Shown: positions 51,462-62,321 of the stretch, one piece after another | Layout: each line of letters starts with the position of its first letter | Numbering within the stretch: the stretch's first letter is position 1 | Origin: an uncultured Alphaproteobacteria bacterium | GTDB lineage: Bacteria; Pseudomonadota; Alphaproteobacteria; Caulobacterales; Parvularculaceae | Assembly: GCA_902826095.1 (NCBI GenBank) | Contig: CADEDN010000008.1 | Coordinates: forward strand, 1 to 64,000 | DNA length: 64,000 nt | Direction of reading: 5' to 3' | The notes under the pieces: generated by a model | Seen by the model: the letters and a program-made list of their open reading frames with translations, nothing else | What the model was told of the DNA's origin: nothing | Database searches by the model: none | Translations under genes and position numbers: made by a program

Positions 51462-52978
51462 CACGCGTTCTCCTTCGAGGCGGCCTTGGCGAAGAGGCCG
51501 GTCCATTGCGGCGCGTTTTTGGGTTCGCCGCACCCTTCGCCGAACGAAAAGCCGCAGCCGCCCTTGAGGTCATAGGCGTTCTCGGCGTATTCGCGGTGCG
51601 ATGTCGGGATGACGAAGCGATCTTCGTAATTGGCGATCGCCATCAGCTGGTACATGTCCTTGACCTGCTGCGCCGACATCCCGACCTTGCCGGGAAGACT
51701 GGCGTCCTCCGCGCCTTCGTAGTGGATCGAGCGCATGTAGGCGCGCATCGCGATCAGCTTCTCGAGCGCTTTCGCAACCGGTTCCTCGTCGCCCGCGGTG
51801 AGAAGGTTTGCGAGATATTTCATCGGAATGCGCAAGCTGCGCACATTCGGCATCGCGCCCTTCTCGCCGAAGGCGCCCGCTTCCGCCATCGACTGGATCG
51901 GCGACAGAGGCGGCACGTACCAGACCATCGGCAAGGTGCGATACTCCGGGTGCAGAGGGAACGCGATTTTCCATTCCATCGCCATTTTCCAGATCGGCGA
52001 TCTTCGCGCCGCATCCGTCCACGCGTCGGGGATTCCTTCCGCCTTCGCCGCCGCGATCACTTTCGGATCGCTGGGGTCCAGAAAGATGTCGAGATGGCTC
52101 TGGTAAAGATCGGTCTCCTTCTCGACCGACGCCGCCTTCTCGATGCGGTCGGCGTCATAAAGAACGACGCCGATGTAACGGATGCGCCCAACGCAGGTTT
52201 CCGAACAGATCGTCGGTTGGCCGGCCTCAAGGCGCGGGTAGCAGAGGATGCATTTCTCTGACTTGCCGGTATTCCAGTTGTAATAGATCTTCTTGTAGGG
52301 GCACGCCGAGACGCACATCCGCCAGCTGCGGCATTTGTCCTGATCGATGAGGACGACGCCGTCCTCTTCGCGCTTGTAGATCGCGCCTGACGGGCAGACG
52401 GCGACGCAGGACGGGTTGAGGCAGTGCTCGCAAAGCCGCGGCAGATACATCATGAAGGTGTTTTCGAACTGGCCGTAGATCTGCTTTTCGACCTTCTCGA
52501 AATTGTAGTCGGCGGAGCGCTTCGAGAATTCGCCGCCAAGAATCTCCTCCCAATTCGGACCCTTGTTGATTTTCTCCATGCGCTCGCCGGTGATGAGCGA
52601 ACGCGGCCGAGCCGTCGGAAACGCCTTCATCTCCGGCGCCTTCTGCAGGTGCTCGTAATCGAAGGTGAACGGCTCGTAGTAGTCGTCGATCTCCGGAAGG
52701 TGCGGATTGGCGAAAATTTTCGAAAGGACGGAGAGCTTGCCGCCCATTTTGGGCTCAAGCTTGCCGTTCGCCTTGCGTTTCCAGCCGCCGCTCCAGCGCG
52801 CCTGGTTCTCCCAGTCGTCGGGATAGCCGATGCCGGGTTTCGTCTCGACATTGTTGAACCAGGCGTATTCAACGCCCTCGCGGCTCGTCCAGACGTTCTT
52901 GCAAGTGACCGAGCATGTATGGCACCCGATGCACTTGTCGAGATTCAAAATCATCGAGAGTTGGGCGCGGACTTTCAT
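51461..52978 (-). CDS. narH: respiratory nitrate reductase beta subunit
   Basis: Iron-sulfur subunit of 505 residues relaying electrons from NarI to NarG. The four cluster motifs are seen: CIGCHTCSVTCKNVW (residues 16-30), CEHCLNPSCVAVCPSGAIY, CRSWRMCVSACPYKK (a Trp where a Cys would make 4Fe-4S, giving the 3Fe-4S site) and CILCYPRLEAGQPTICSETC. Starts in a 4-bp overlap with narG. Confidence 0.96.
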   Translation of the reverse strand: MKVRAQLSMILNLDKCIGCHTCSVTCKNVWTSREGVEYAWFNNVETKPGIGYPDDWENQARWSGGWKRKANGKLEPKMGGKLSVLSKIFANPHLPEIDDYYEPFTFDYEHLQKAPEMKAFPTARPRSLITGERMEKINKGPNWEEILGGEFSKRSADYNFEKVEKQIYGQFENTFMMYLPRLCEHCLNPSCVAVCPSGAIYKREEDGVVLIDQDKCRSWRMCVSACPYKKIYYNWNTGKSEKCILCYPRLEAGQPTICSETCVGRIRYIGVVLYDADRIEKAASVEKETDLYQSHLDIFLDPSDPKVIAAAKAEGIPDAWTDAARRSPIWKMAMEWKIAFPLHPEYRTLPMVWYVPPLSPIQSMAEAGAFGEKGAMPNVRSLRIPMKYLANLLTAGDEEPVAKALEKLIAMRAYMRSIHYEGAEDASLPGKVGMSAQQVKDMYQLMAIANYEDRFVIPTSHREYAENAYDLKGGCGFSFGEGCGEPKNAPQWTGLFAKAASKENA

Positions 52979-55900
52979 TGCGCGGACTCCATCGCTTTCG
53001 CCGGCGTGTCGAGCCAGTCGACCTTTTTCATTTTTCTGACGACGACGAATTCGTCGCGGTTTGAGCCGACGGTGCCATAGTAGTTGAAGCCGTAGGCCTG
53101 CTGGGCGTAGCCGCCGATCATGTGGGTCGGCTTCAGGACCGCGCGCGTCACCGAATTGTGGATGCCGCCGCGATGGCCGGTGACCTCCGAGCCCGGAACA
53201 TTCACGATCTTCTCTTGCGCATGATACATCATGATCATGCCGGGCTTGACGCGCTGGGAGACGACGGCGCGCGCCGTCAATGCGCCGTTGGAATTGTAGG
53301 CCTCGACCCAGTCATTATCGACGATGCCGGCTTCCTTCGCGTCGGCTTCGGACAACCAGACGATCGGCCCGCCGCGGGAAAGCGTGAGCATCAGGAGATT
53401 GTCGGTGTAGGTCGAATGGATGCCCCATTTCTGGTGCGGCGTGATGAAATTGAGGAGAATTTCCCTCTCGCCGTTCGGATTGCGCTCCGACGTCGTCTTA
53501 GTGTCGATCGGCGGGCGATAGACGCAGAGCGTCTCGCCGAAGGCGCGCATCCACAAATGATCCTGATAGAGCTGCTGTCGCCCGGTGAGCGTCCGCCACG
53601 GGATCAATTCGTGGACATTGGTGTAGCCCGCGTTGTAGCAGACCTTCTCGGATTCGATCCCCGACCATGTCGGCGAGGAGATGATCTTGCGCGGCTGTGC
53701 GACGACGTCGCGGAAACGGATTTTCTCGTCTTCCTTCGGCAATGCGAGATGCGCGTGTTCGCGCCCGGTCATTTTCGAAAGCGCTTCCCACGCCTTGACC
53801 GCGACTTCGCCGTTGGTTTCCGGCGCGAGCATCAAGACCACCTCGGCGGCGTCGATGTCGCTCGCAATGCGAACCATCCCCTTCGTCTGACCGTCCTCGG
53901 TCACGACGCCGTTCAGCGCCTTGAGATTTTCAACTTCGTGTTCGGTGTTCCAGGCGATGCCTTTCCCGCCATTGCCGATTTTGCTCATCAACGGCCCAAG
54001 CGCGGTGAAGCGCTTAAAAAGGTTTGGGTAGTCGCGCTCGACGACGGCGACCGTCGGCATCGTCTTGCCGGGGATCGGGTCGACTTCGCCGCGTTTCCAG
54101 TCCCTGACGCCCAAGGGCTGCGCAAGTTCTCCGGGGCTATCATGCTGGATCGGAACAAGGACGACGTCTTTTTCAACGCCGAGTATCTCCGGCGCGACTT
54201 CCGAGAATTTCTTCGCGAGGCCTTTGAAGATCTCCCAATCGCTGCGGCACTCCCACAAGGGATCGACCGCGCTTGTCAGCGGATGGATGAATGGATGCAT
54301 GTCGGAGGTGTTTAGATCGTTTTTCTCGTACCAGGTCGCCGTCGGCAGCGCGATGTCGGAGTAGACGCACGTCGTCGACATCCGAAAATCGATGGTGACG
54401 AGAAGATCGAGCTTTCCTTCCGGCGCCTCCTCGCGCCATTTCACTTCTTCCGGCTTCTGCCCGCCAGTGGCGCCGAGGTCCTTCCCTTGCACGCCATGGG
54501 TAGTGCCGAGCAGGTGCTTCAGGAAATATTCATGGCCCTTGCCGGAGGATCCGAGCAGGTTCGAGCGCCACACGAAGAGATTGCGCGGCCAGTTCGCGGG
54601 ATCGTCCGGGTCCTCGCAGGACATCGATAGCCGTCCCGCCTTCAATTCGCGCGCGACATAGTCCTTCGCCTCCATGCCCGCAGCCGCAGCGTCCTTGGCG
54701 ACTTGCAGCGGGTTGCGCTGAAGCTGCGGCGCCGACGGCAGCCAGCCCATGCGTTCGGCGCGCGCGTTGAAGTCGATGAGGCTGCCGGACCATTTTCCTT
54801 CCGGCGCCAGCGGCGAGATGATCTCCTCAAGGCCAAGCGTCTCGTAGCGCCACTGGTCTGTGTGCGCGTACCAACAAGATGTCGAGTTCATCTGGCGAGG
54901 CGGGCGCGCCCAGTCGAGCGCGAAGGCGAGCGGCAGCCAGCCCGTTTGTGGGCGGAGCTTTTCCTGGCCGACATAATGCGACCAGCCGCCGCCCGACTGG
55001 CCGACGCAACCGCACATCACCAGCATGTTGATGATGCCGCGGTAGTTCATGTCCATGTGGTACCAATGGTTCAGCCCCGCGCCGAGGATGACCATCGACT
55101 TGCCGTGCGTCTTTTCGGCGTTGTCGGCGAACGCGCGCGCGACGGCGATCACTTGCTCGCGCGGGACGCCGGTGATCGCCTCCTGCCATGCAGGAGAATA
55201 GGGCGCGTCATCGTCATAGGATTTCGCGGTGTTTTGATCGCCGAATCCGCGGTCGACGCCGTAATTGGCGACGAAAAGGTCAAAGACGCATGCGACCAGC
55301 GTTTCGCGGTCGGTGAGTTGCAACTTCTTGACCGGGATCTTGCGTTCAATGACATCTGGATGATCCGTTCCGCGGAAGTGATCGTGCTTGCGGTTGCCGA
55401 AATAGGGGAAAGCGACGGAGGCCGTCTCATCCTCGCGGCCCTTCAACGTCAAAGCGAGAGCGGTTTCGACGCCGCTTGCGTCGCGTTCTTCAAGATTCCA
55501 CTTTCCCTGCTCGCCCCAGCGAAAGCCAATGGAGCCGCGCGGACAAACAATGTCGCCGCTTTTTCCATCGATTGCGACGGTCTTCCATTCGGGGTTGTTC
55601 GCTTCGTTGAGCCCGCCGGCAAAATCCGAGGCGCGCAACAGGCGATCGGGAACGAGGCGTCCGTCCTTGCGCACAAGCCGCACCAGCATCGGCATGTCGG
55701 TGTATTTTCGCGCGTAATCCTGAAAGTACGCCGCCTGACGGTCGATGTAGAACTCTTTCAGGATCACATGACCGAACGCCATCGCAAGCGCGGCGTCGGT
55801 TCCCTGTTTCGGAGACAGCCAGATGTCGCCGAATTTCGAAGCTTCCGAATAGTCCGGCGAAATGACGACGCTCTTCGCGCCCTTGTAGCGAACCTCTGTA

Positions 55901-56700
55901 TAGAAATGCGCGTCGGGCGTCCGCGTCTGCGGGACGTTCGATCCCCACAGCATCAGGAAGCCGGAATTGTACCAGTCGGCGCTTTCAGGAACGTCGGTCT
56001 GCTCGCCCCATGTCATCGGCGAGGCCGGCGGCAGGTCGCAGTACCAGTCGTAAAAGCTCATGCAGACGCCGCCGAGCAGTGACAGATAGCGCGAGCCTGC
56101 GGCGTAGGAGACCATCGACATCGCCGGGATCGGCGAAAAGCCGAAGACGCGATCGGGCCCGTATTTCTTCGCGGTGTAGGCGTTGGCGGACGCGATGATC
56201 TCGTTTGCTTCTTCCCAGCTCGCGCGCACAAAGCCGCCGAGCCCCCGCTGCTTCACGTAGGAGGCGCGTTTCGACGGATCCTCGACGATTGACGTCCACG
56301 CCGCGATTGGTGCTTTCGTCGCGCGCGCCTCGCGCCAGAGTTTCAGGAGACGGCTCCGGATGAGCGGATGTTTTAGCCGGTTGCCGCTATAGAGATACCA
56401 AGAATAGCTGGCGCCGCGCGAGCATCCGCGCGGCTCGTGATTGGGAAGGTCGGGCCGCGTCCGCGGGTAATCCGTTTGCTGCGTTTCCCAGGTGACGATG
56501 CCGCCCTTGACGTAGATTTTCCAACTGCATGAGCCTGTGCAGTTCGCACCGTGCGTCGAGCGGACGATCTTGTCGTGCTGCCAGCGCTTCCTGTAGCTGT
56601 CTTCCCACGTGCGATCGTCTTTCGTCACGACGCCATGCCCGTTCGAGAACTCGCCGACGCGGTTCTTGAAGTAAGTCAGTCGATTGAGGAGGTGGCTCAT
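52975..56700 (-). CDS. narG: respiratory nitrate reductase alpha subunit
   Basis: Catalytic Mo-bisMGD subunit reducing nitrate to nitrite, facing the cytoplasm. 1241 residues. FS0 cluster ligands His50, Cys54, Cys58 (HGANCTGSC) and Cys93 (RGCSRG), and the Mo ligand Asp222 (DWYCDLPP), fall at the same numbers as in E. coli NarG. The N terminus ([23 protein letters not shown]) carries no twin-arginine signal. It is overlapped by 4 bp at both ends, with narK and narH. Confidence 0.97.
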   Translation of the reverse strand: MSHLLNRLTYFKNRVGEFSNGHGVVTKDDRTWEDSYRKRWQHDKIVRSTHGANCTGSCSWKIYVKGGIVTWETQQTDYPRTRPDLPNHEPRGCSRGASYSWYLYSGNRLKHPLIRSRLLKLWREARATKAPIAAWTSIVEDPSKRASYVKQRGLGGFVRASWEEANEIIASANAYTAKKYGPDRVFGFSPIPAMSMVSYAAGSRYLSLLGGVCMSFYDWYCDLPPASPMTWGEQTDVPESADWYNSGFLMLWGSNVPQTRTPDAHFYTEVRYKGAKSVVISPDYSEASKFGDIWLSPKQGTDAALAMAFGHVILKEFYIDRQAAYFQDYARKYTDMPMLVRLVRKDGRLVPDRLLRASDFAGGLNEANNPEWKTVAIDGKSGDIVCPRGSIGFRWGEQGKWNLEERDASGVETALALTLKGREDETASVAFPYFGNRKHDHFRGTDHPDVIERKIPVKKLQLTDRETLVACVFDLFVANYGVDRGFGDQNTAKSYDDDAPYSPAWQEAITGVPREQVIAVARAFADNAEKTHGKSMVILGAGLNHWYHMDMNYRGIINMLVMCGCVGQSGGGWSHYVGQEKLRPQTGWLPLAFALDWARPPRQMNSTSCWYAHTDQWRYETLGLEEIISPLAPEGKWSGSLIDFNARAERMGWLPSAPQLQRNPLQVAKDAAAAGMEAKDYVARELKAGRLSMSCEDPDDPANWPRNLFVWRSNLLGSSGKGHEYFLKHLLGTTHGVQGKDLGATGGQKPEEVKWREEAPEGKLDLLVTIDFRMSTTCVYSDIALPTATWYEKNDLNTSDMHPFIHPLTSAVDPLWECRSDWEIFKGLAKKFSEVAPEILGVEKDVVLVPIQHDSPGELAQPLGVRDWKRGEVDPIPGKTMPTVAVVERDYPNLFKRFTALGPLMSKIGNGGKGIAWNTEHEVENLKALNGVVTEDGQTKGMVRIASDIDAAEVVLMLAPETNGEVAVKAWEALSKMTGREHAHLALPKEDEKIRFRDVVAQPRKIISSPTWSGIESEKVCYNAGYTNVHELIPWRTLTGRQQLYQDHLWMRAFGETLCVYRPPIDTKTTSERNPNGEREILLNFITPHQKWGIHSTYTDNLLMLTLSRGGPIVWLSEADAKEAGIVDNDWVEAYNSNGALTARAVVSQRVKPGMIMMYHAQEKIVNVPGSEVTGHRGGIHNSVTRAVLKPTHMIGGYAQQAYGFNYYGTVGSNRDEFVVVRKMKKVDWLDTPAKAMESAQ

Positions 56701-59432
56701 GCGCGCGCTCCTTGGGGAAGGTTTGAGGTCGACGGCGCGGCGCGCCCGCGTTCGATGTCGTGGAGCAGGCCGCCTTTTCGCGTGTAGACGACAAAGGTGA
56801 TCGCGGCGCAGAGGACATAGAAGGCCAGGAAGCCGATCAGCGCCGCTTCTGGGCCGCCGGTCGCCGCGATCGACGTGCCGTAGGATTTCGGGATGAAGAA
56901 CGCGCCATAAGCGGCGATCGCCGAGGTGAAGCCGATGATCGCGGCGGATTCCTTTTCAGCCTGCTTCAGGCGCCCCACCGCGTCGAGTTTCGGCATTAGG
57001 CGCGGCATCTCCTGACGCATGATGGTCGGGATCATCTGGAAGGTCGACGCGTTGCCGACTCCGGTCGCGAAAAACAGGACCATGAACATCGCGAAGAATC
57101 CGGCGAAGTTTTTCGCCTCAAGGAAATAGAGAACGCCGGCGACGCCGACGATCATTAGAAGGAACACCCAGAAGGTGACGCGGCCGCCGCCGAATTTGTC
57201 AGAGAGCCAGCCCGTCATCGAGCGCGACAACGCGCCGACAAGCGGCCCGAGAAACGCGAACTGCAGCGCGTTCACTTCGGGAAATTGCGTCTTGATCAGC
57301 AACGGAAAGCCGGCCGAATAGCCAATGAACGAACCGAACGTGCCGGTGTAAAGCACGCACATGATCCAATTGTGCAGGCGTCCGAAAATCACCGACTGCT
57401 CTGCGAAAGAGGCTTTGGCGTCGGCGATGTCGTTCATCGCGAACCAGGCGAGCGCTGTCGAGGCCATGAGGAAGGGCGCCCAGATGAAGCCGGCGTTCTG
57501 GAGCCAGAGCTCGCCGCCTTCTTTCGTCGCCTGCGGTTCGCCGCCGAGCGCGCCGAAAACGCCAGCGGTGATGACGAGCGGGACCAGGAACTGCATCGTC
57601 GAGACGCCGAGATTGCCAAGGCCGGCGTTGAGCGCGAGCGCATTGCCTTTTTCTTTCTTGGGAAAAAAGAAGGAAATATTCGACATTGACGAAGCGAAAT
57701 TGCCGCCGCCAAGACCGCACAGAAGCGCCAGCACGAGGAAGATGAAATAGGGCGTTTCAGGGTTTTGCACCGCGTAGCCGATGCCGAAGGCTGGGATCAT
57801 CAAGGACGCAGTCGTCAGCGTCGTCCACAGCCGCCCGCCGAAAATCGGAACCATGAAGGAATAGAAAATGCGCAAGGTCGCACCGGAAAGGCCCGGCAGC
57901 GCCGCCAGCCAGAATAGCTGGTCCGTCGTGTAGTTGAATCCGATCGACGGCAGCTTGGCGACGACGACGCTCCACACCATCCAGACGGCGAAGGCAAGGA
58001 GCAGCGCCGGGATCGACACCCACAAATTCCGGTTGGCGATTCGGCGCCCTTTTTCCTTCCAGAAGGCCTCATCCTCGGGCCGCCAGTCCTCGATGACGGG
58101 CGACATCGCCTTGCCGCGCTCCTTGGTGTGAATCTCCTGCATCTCCGGAAATTCCGGCAGCGCGCCGAGCTCCTTCGAGAGCGCTTTTCGCTCCATGTGC
58201 AGGATCGAGAAGTGCATCCATAGTAGCGCAACGCTGACGATGCCGAAGAGCAGCATGAAGCAGCTGGTCCAGACGCCGGTGAGGTCGTTCATCACGCCAA
58301 AGAGGATCGGCAGAATAAAGCCGCCAAGACCGCCGATCATGCCGACGAGACCGCCGACCGCGCCGACATGCCCTGGGTAGTAGACGGGGATGTGTTTGTA
58401 GACTGCGGCCTTTCCGAGCGACATGAAGAAGCCGAGGCCGAAGATTGCGACCATGAACGGCGCGATCCCCATCTCGGTCGAAAAGGCGATCGGCCCTTCG
58501 ATGCCGTGAATGACGTAGTCTGTCTTCGGATATGACAGCATGAAGAGGAACAGCATCGACGCGCCGAAGGTTGTGTACATGACCTTGCGCGGCCCGATCT
58601 TGTCGGAGAGATGCCCGCCGTAAATCCGGAAAAGGCTGGCGGGAATCGAATAGGATGCGGCGACCATGCCGGCCATCTTGATGTCAAAATCGTAGACGCC
58701 GACGAGGTAGCGCGGCAGCCACAAAGCGAGCGCGACGAAAGCGCCGAAGACGAAGAAATAATAGAGCGAGAAGCGCCAGACCTGGAGGTTCCTGAGCGGC
58801 TCAAGCTGCAGCAGCGCTCCCCTGGCTTTGACGCCGGCATTGCGCCGCGCGACTTGCGCTGGATCGTCTTTGGTGACCAGCCAAAAAAGAAGGGCGACAA
58901 TGACGAGCGCGCCCGCCCACATTTTCGCGACCGCTTCCCAGCCATAAGCGACCATGACGAAGGGGGCGATGAACTTCGTCACCGCCGCGCCGACATTTCC
59001 TGCGCCGAAGACGCCGAGCGCGGTTCCTTGACGTTCCGTCGGAAACCATTTCGACACATAAGCGATGCCGACCGCGAAAGAGCCCCCGGCGATGCCGACG
59101 CCAAGCGCGGCGATCAGAAATTCGGGATAGGTGTTCGCATAAGTCAGCAGGAACGTCGCCAACGCCGCCGACAACATCACGGCGACATAAACAGGCCGCC
59201 CGCCATATTGATCGGTCCAGATGCCGAGGATCAGGCGAATGAGCGATCCAGTCAGGATCGGCGTTCCGATGAGGAGGCCGAATTCGGTTTCGCTAAGGCC
59301 GAGGTCCGTTTTGATCTGAACGCCGATGATCGAGAAAATCGTCCAGACGGCGAAGCAAGCTGTAAACGCGAACGTGCTGGCCCAGAGCGCCGTCTGGCGT
59401 TCCGCCGGCCTGACTGATTCGAGCATTGTCAT
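56697..59432 (-). CDS. narK: fused NarK1-NarK2 nitrate/nitrite transporter
   Basis: Two complete MFS transporters in one chain of 911 residues, about 24 transmembrane helices. The first half starts MTMLESVRPAERQTALWAS (start chosen at 59432; 59426 is alternative) with FSIIGVQIKTDLGLSETEFGLLIG. A cytosolic linker (about 420-480, ELGALPEFPEMQEIHTKERG) leads to the second half (NRNLWVSIPALLLAFAVWMVWS). Both halves carry nitrate-signature glycine-rich helices (GFILPILFGVMNDLTG; GGGNFASSMSNISFFFPKKEKG). Paracoccus denitrificans NarK is a known natural fusion of this sort: NarK1 a proton symporter, NarK2 a nitrate/nitrite antiporter. First gene of the nar operon. Confidence 0.93.
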   Translation of the reverse strand: MTMLESVRPAERQTALWASTFAFTACFAVWTIFSIIGVQIKTDLGLSETEFGLLIGTPILTGSLIRLILGIWTDQYGGRPVYVAVMLSAALATFLLTYANTYPEFLIAALGVGIAGGSFAVGIAYVSKWFPTERQGTALGVFGAGNVGAAVTKFIAPFVMVAYGWEAVAKMWAGALVIVALLFWLVTKDDPAQVARRNAGVKARGALLQLEPLRNLQVWRFSLYYFFVFGAFVALALWLPRYLVGVYDFDIKMAGMVAASYSIPASLFRIYGGHLSDKIGPRKVMYTTFGASMLFLFMLSYPKTDYVIHGIEGPIAFSTEMGIAPFMVAIFGLGFFMSLGKAAVYKHIPVYYPGHVGAVGGLVGMIGGLGGFILPILFGVMNDLTGVWTSCFMLLFGIVSVALLWMHFSILHMERKALSKELGALPEFPEMQEIHTKERGKAMSPVIEDWRPEDEAFWKEKGRRIANRNLWVSIPALLLAFAVWMVWSVVVAKLPSIGFNYTTDQLFWLAALPGLSGATLRIFYSFMVPIFGGRLWTTLTTASLMIPAFGIGYAVQNPETPYFIFLVLALLCGLGGGNFASSMSNISFFFPKKEKGNALALNAGLGNLGVSTMQFLVPLVITAGVFGALGGEPQATKEGGELWLQNAGFIWAPFLMASTALAWFAMNDIADAKASFAEQSVIFGRLHNWIMCVLYTGTFGSFIGYSAGFPLLIKTQFPEVNALQFAFLGPLVGALSRSMTGWLSDKFGGGRVTFWVFLLMIVGVAGVLYFLEAKNFAGFFAMFMVLFFATGVGNASTFQMIPTIMRQEMPRLMPKLDAVGRLKQAEKESAAIIGFTSAIAAYGAFFIPKSYGTSIAATGGPEAALIGFLAFYVLCAAITFVVYTRKGGLLHDIERGRAAPSTSNLPQGARA

Positions 59433-59509
59433 CCCAGCCACCCATGGTTGAAGCGCGGATCGACGCGCAGCTGACGGGGCGGAGGGTGGCGGCCGAAGCA
59501 CCTATATTC

Positions 59510-59523
59510 TTGAGCAGGATCAA
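59510..59523. promoter_or_regulatory. FNR/NarR-type box upstream of narK
   Basis: TTGAG-CAGG-ATCAA, matching TTGAT-N4-ATCAA at nine of ten positions. The centre is about 84 bp upstream of the narK start, compatible with activation from near -41.5. Confidence 0.75.
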
Positions 59524-59624
59524 GTTTCGGCGCAGGGCGATCGAAAACAAATGGCGCCGCTGAACATTGCGCACGGAAACTTGCGGCTAGCGCGGCGAAA
59601 GCTTGATCGACAGCGATCCAAGAC

Positions 59625-59638
59625 TTGACAATTATCAA
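59625..59638. promoter_or_regulatory. FNR/NarR-type box upstream of the Crp/Fnr gene
   Basis: TTGAC-AATT-ATCAA, nine of ten positions of TTGAT-N4-ATCAA, centred about 51 bp upstream of the regulator start. It may serve autoregulation or the narK promoter at a distance. Confidence 0.75.
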
Positions 59639-59682
59639 GCCGAACCCATTGTCTGCGGTCAAAACACAAAGGCGAATCAACC

Positions 59683-60381
59683 GTGCGCTCCGAAAGTCGA
59701 GAGCAGGTCAAAGCGCTTAGCCTTTTCGGCGACATGTCCGAAGCGGCGTTCGAGCGCTTGCTTGCCGGTTCCTATTTCCAGCGCTTCCCGGCGCATGTCG
59801 TGCTCATCCGGGAAGGAGACCCCGCGGATTTTCTTCATGTGGTCGTCGAAGGCGGCGTCGAGCTTTTCAGCGACTGGCGCGATCGCGAAACGACAATGTC
59901 GATTGCGCGGCCGGTTTCGACATTCATTCTCGCGGCCGTCATCAAGGATGCGCCTTACCTCATGTCGGCGCGCACCATGGAGCCGTCGAGCATTCTGATG
60001 ATCCCGTCGGAGAACATTCGCGCCGCCATGACCGCCGATAGCGCGTTCAGCATTGCGATGGTCAACGAACTCGCCGTCTGTTTCCGGGGCGTCGTCAAGG
60101 CGCAGAAAAACATCAAGCTTCGCACCGGCGTCGAGCGGCTCGCAAACTACCTGCTCCGCCTCGGCGCGCAGCAAGATGACGGCGGCAAGGTGACGATCCC
60201 CATCGAAAAGAAGACGCTCGCCTCCCTCCTCGGCATGAGCCCGGAAAATCTCTCGCGCGCGTTCGCAACGCTGAAGCCCTACGGCGTCGACGTTGACGGC
60301 GCGGTCGTCAAATTCGCCGCAAACAGCGATCTCAAGGACTTCGCGAAGCCGACGCCGTTAATTGATGATCCCTTGGCGTGA
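59683..60381 (+). CDS. Crp/Fnr-family regulator (NarR/Dnr-like)
   Basis: Probable regulator of the divergent nar operon. 232 residues: cyclic-nucleotide-binding-like beta roll (about 10-115), dimerisation helix, and a winged helix at the C terminus. The recognition helix has E188-x-x-S191-R192 (SPENLSRAF), the FNR-type pattern that reads TTGA half sites, matching the boxes in the spacer. There is no N-terminal Cys cluster (only one Cys, about residue 133), so it is not an O2-sensing iron-sulfur FNR; nitrate/nitrite or NO sensing as in NarR/Dnr is inferred. Confidence 0.9.
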   Translation: MRSESREQVKALSLFGDMSEAAFERLLAGSYFQRFPAHVVLIREGDPADFLHVVVEGGVELFSDWRDRETTMSIARPVSTFILAAVIKDAPYLMSARTMEPSSILMIPSENIRAAMTADSAFSIAMVNELAVCFRGVVKAQKNIKLRTGVERLANYLLRLGAQQDDGGKVTIPIEKKTLASLLGMSPENLSRAFATLKPYGVDVDGAVVKFAANSDLKDFAKPTPLIDDPLA

Positions 60382-60781
60382 GCGTTGGGATTGAATGCCG
60401 TCGCGCAGGCGGCCATGGAGCCGGTCCGAAATATTGCGCGGACATGGCGCGCCAGGAGCGACAAAACTGCGGAGTGGGGGCGGCGTGATCCGCGCCTCGA
60501 AAATCCCGATCGCGCTCGCCGCAACGACCGCAAAACCGAAGCCGACGCCGCGGCGAACAAACCGGCAAAAGCCGTCAGTTCACCGATGAAGTTCAATCAA
60601 GCCGGCTGATGAAGGCGTCCAAATTCCTGACAGTGATACTTGGTAGAGCGACGTCACGGCGCGCCGGTAGCGTGACGAGTGCGGCCGGATCTATGAAACC
60701 CTCGACGGATAAACGCCGCAGCTCAAAAAAAAATACAGAGGCGCGTCCTAACACCATCGATCGATGGTCGCGCACCGCAAC
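60382..60781. other. spacer between the Crp/Fnr gene and xseB
   Basis: 400 bp without a convincing gene. A minus frame (60593-60775) ends VALPSITVRNLDAFISRLD, recalling the start of FitA-type antitoxins (SITIRNLDD), but it stops at once and is probably a decayed relic or chance. Confidence 0.45.
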
Positions 60782-61027
60782 TCAGTCGAACTTTGCCGTT
60801 TCCGCCTTCACTGTCCCGTCGCCGGAGACGACGATTTTTTCGATGCGCTCCTGCGCCGCTTTGAGTTTGGCCTCGCAATGCGCCTTCAATGCCGCGCCGC
60901 GTTCATAGAGCGCGATTGACTCTTCGAGATCGACCGATCCCTGCTCGAGTTTCTGGACGATCGCTTCAAGCTCGGCGAGCGCCTTCTCGAAGGTCATCGC
61001 GGACGCGTCATGTGCGGTCTTGGCCAT
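60782..61027 (-). CDS. xseB: exodeoxyribonuclease VII small subunit
   Basis: Small subunit of the single-strand-specific exonuclease VII. The ATG at 61027 ([37 protein letters not shown]) gives the normal 81 residues. The [13 protein letters not shown] and [29 protein letters not shown] helices are diagnostic. xseA is not in the window. It lies 40 bp downstream of the CYP153 gene on the same strand. A diverged piece of its coding region recurs at 62721-62770. Confidence 0.92.
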   Translation of the reverse strand: MAKTAHDASAMTFEKALAELEAIVQKLEQGSVDLEESIALYERGAALKAHCEAKLKAAQERIEKIVVSGDGTVKAETAKFD

Positions 61028-61067
61028 GGACGCCTTTTGCGGCCTGTCGCCCGTTCTGGCAAGCGGT

Positions 61068-62321
61068 TCAGGCGTAGAGGCGGACGGGGAGGGTCTCATA
61101 GCCGAGGACGAAATTCGACTGAACGAGCTTCGGCGCGCCGACGACTTCGACCCGCGAAAACCGCTTCATGATTTCCTCCCACAGGATACGGAGCTGGAGC
61201 TCGGCGACGCGGTTGCCCATGCAGCGATGGATGCCGAAGCCGAACGCGACATGCCGGCGGGCGTTCGGCCGGTCGATGATCAGCCGGTCCGGATCGGCGA
61301 ACACCGTCTCGTCGCGGTTTCCCGAAACATACCACATGACGACGCGGTCGCCCTTGCGGATTTTCTGTCCCTGAAACTCGACGTCGCGGGCGGCGGTGCG
61401 GCGCATATGCGCGAGCGGCGTCTGCCAGCGGATGATCTCCGAGACCATGTTGGGGATCAGCGACAAATCCCCGCGGAGCTTTTCATATTCCTCCGGAAAT
61501 TGATTGAGCGCGTAAACGCCGCCGGAGATCGAATTGCGCGTCGTGTCGTTGCCGCCGACAATCAGCAGCATGAGATTGCCGAGGAACTCGAACGGATCTT
61601 CGTTCATGCGCGCCGTGCCCGGATCATGCGCGAGCAGCGATATGAAATCGAACGCCGGCGGCGCGGCGGCGCGCTCATTCCAAAGCCGCATGAAATACGG
61701 CAGACACTCTCCAGCGAGGATGCGCCGGCGCTCGTCCATCGACATGTCGAAATTGCCGACGATGTCGCTTGAGGTCGTCACGTCCGACCAGTAGGGCAAC
61801 AACCGGCGGTCCGCCCACGGGAAATCGAACAGCGTCGCCAGCATCTGTGTCGTCAGCTCGATCGACACCGTATCGACCCAGTCGAATTCCTCGCCGATCG
61901 GCAGGCTGTCGAGGATCGCGCCGACGCGCCCGCGAATGAGGGCTTCGAGATCGGAAAGCCGCTGCGGCGCGACGGCGGGCGCGGCGGCCTTGCGCTGGAT
62001 GTCGTGAACCGGGGGGTCCTTCGCAATGAACATCGGCGGCGCGAATTCGTCGGATTGGTCGCCGATGACGATGTCGCGGTTCGACGAGAAATCGGCGTGG
62101 TTGGTGTCGACCGCGACGATGTCTTCATGGCGGGTGATCGACCAGAAAGGGCCGGTCGGGCCGGTCTTTGAATAATGCACCGGCGCTTCCGCGCGCAGGC
62201 GGCGAAAGACGGCGTGATGAACCCCGCGCTGGAAATAGTCAGACCGGCTGACGTCGAGGTCTTCGATCGGCAGCGTGAGCGGGTCGCGATCGATATCGTG
62301 ACGTTGCGCGCTGGAGGCCAT
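61068..62321 (-). CDS. cytochrome P450, CYP153 family
   Basis: Likely terminal alkane or fatty-acid omega-hydroxylase; soluble bacterial P450. The start at 62321 ([22 protein letters not shown] 9 bp upstream) gives 417 residues. I-helix motif [18 protein letters not shown], ExxR in [16 protein letters not shown], and the heme loop [15 protein letters not shown] with Cys367. The stretch [21 protein letters not shown] and overall pattern are CYP153-like. No ferredoxin or ferredoxin reductase gene is adjacent. Confidence 0.88.
   Translation of the reverse strand: MASSAQRHDIDRDPLTLPIEDLDVSRSDYFQRGVHHAVFRRLRAEAPVHYSKTGPTGPFWSITRHEDIVAVDTNHADFSSNRDIVIGDQSDEFAPPMFIAKDPPVHDIQRKAAAPAVAPQRLSDLEALIRGRVGAILDSLPIGEEFDWVDTVSIELTTQMLATLFDFPWADRRLLPYWSDVTTSSDIVGNFDMSMDERRRILAGECLPYFMRLWNERAAAPPAFDFISLLAHDPGTARMNEDPFEFLGNLMLLIVGGNDTTRNSISGGVYALNQFPEEYEKLRGDLSLIPNMVSEIIRWQTPLAHMRRTAARDVEFQGQKIRKGDRVVMWYVSGNRDETVFADPDRLIIDRPNARRHVAFGFGIHRCMGNRVAELQLRILWEEIMKRFSRVEVVGAPKLVQSNFVLGYETLPVRLYA

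Noticed and set aside
54703..56082. 459-codon open frame on plus
   Set aside because: Antisense to narG, which is complete and has all its ligands.
59602..59619. TTGATCGACAGCGATCCAA as a third FNR box
   Set aside because: Half sites are too far apart (not N4) and the second is imperfect.
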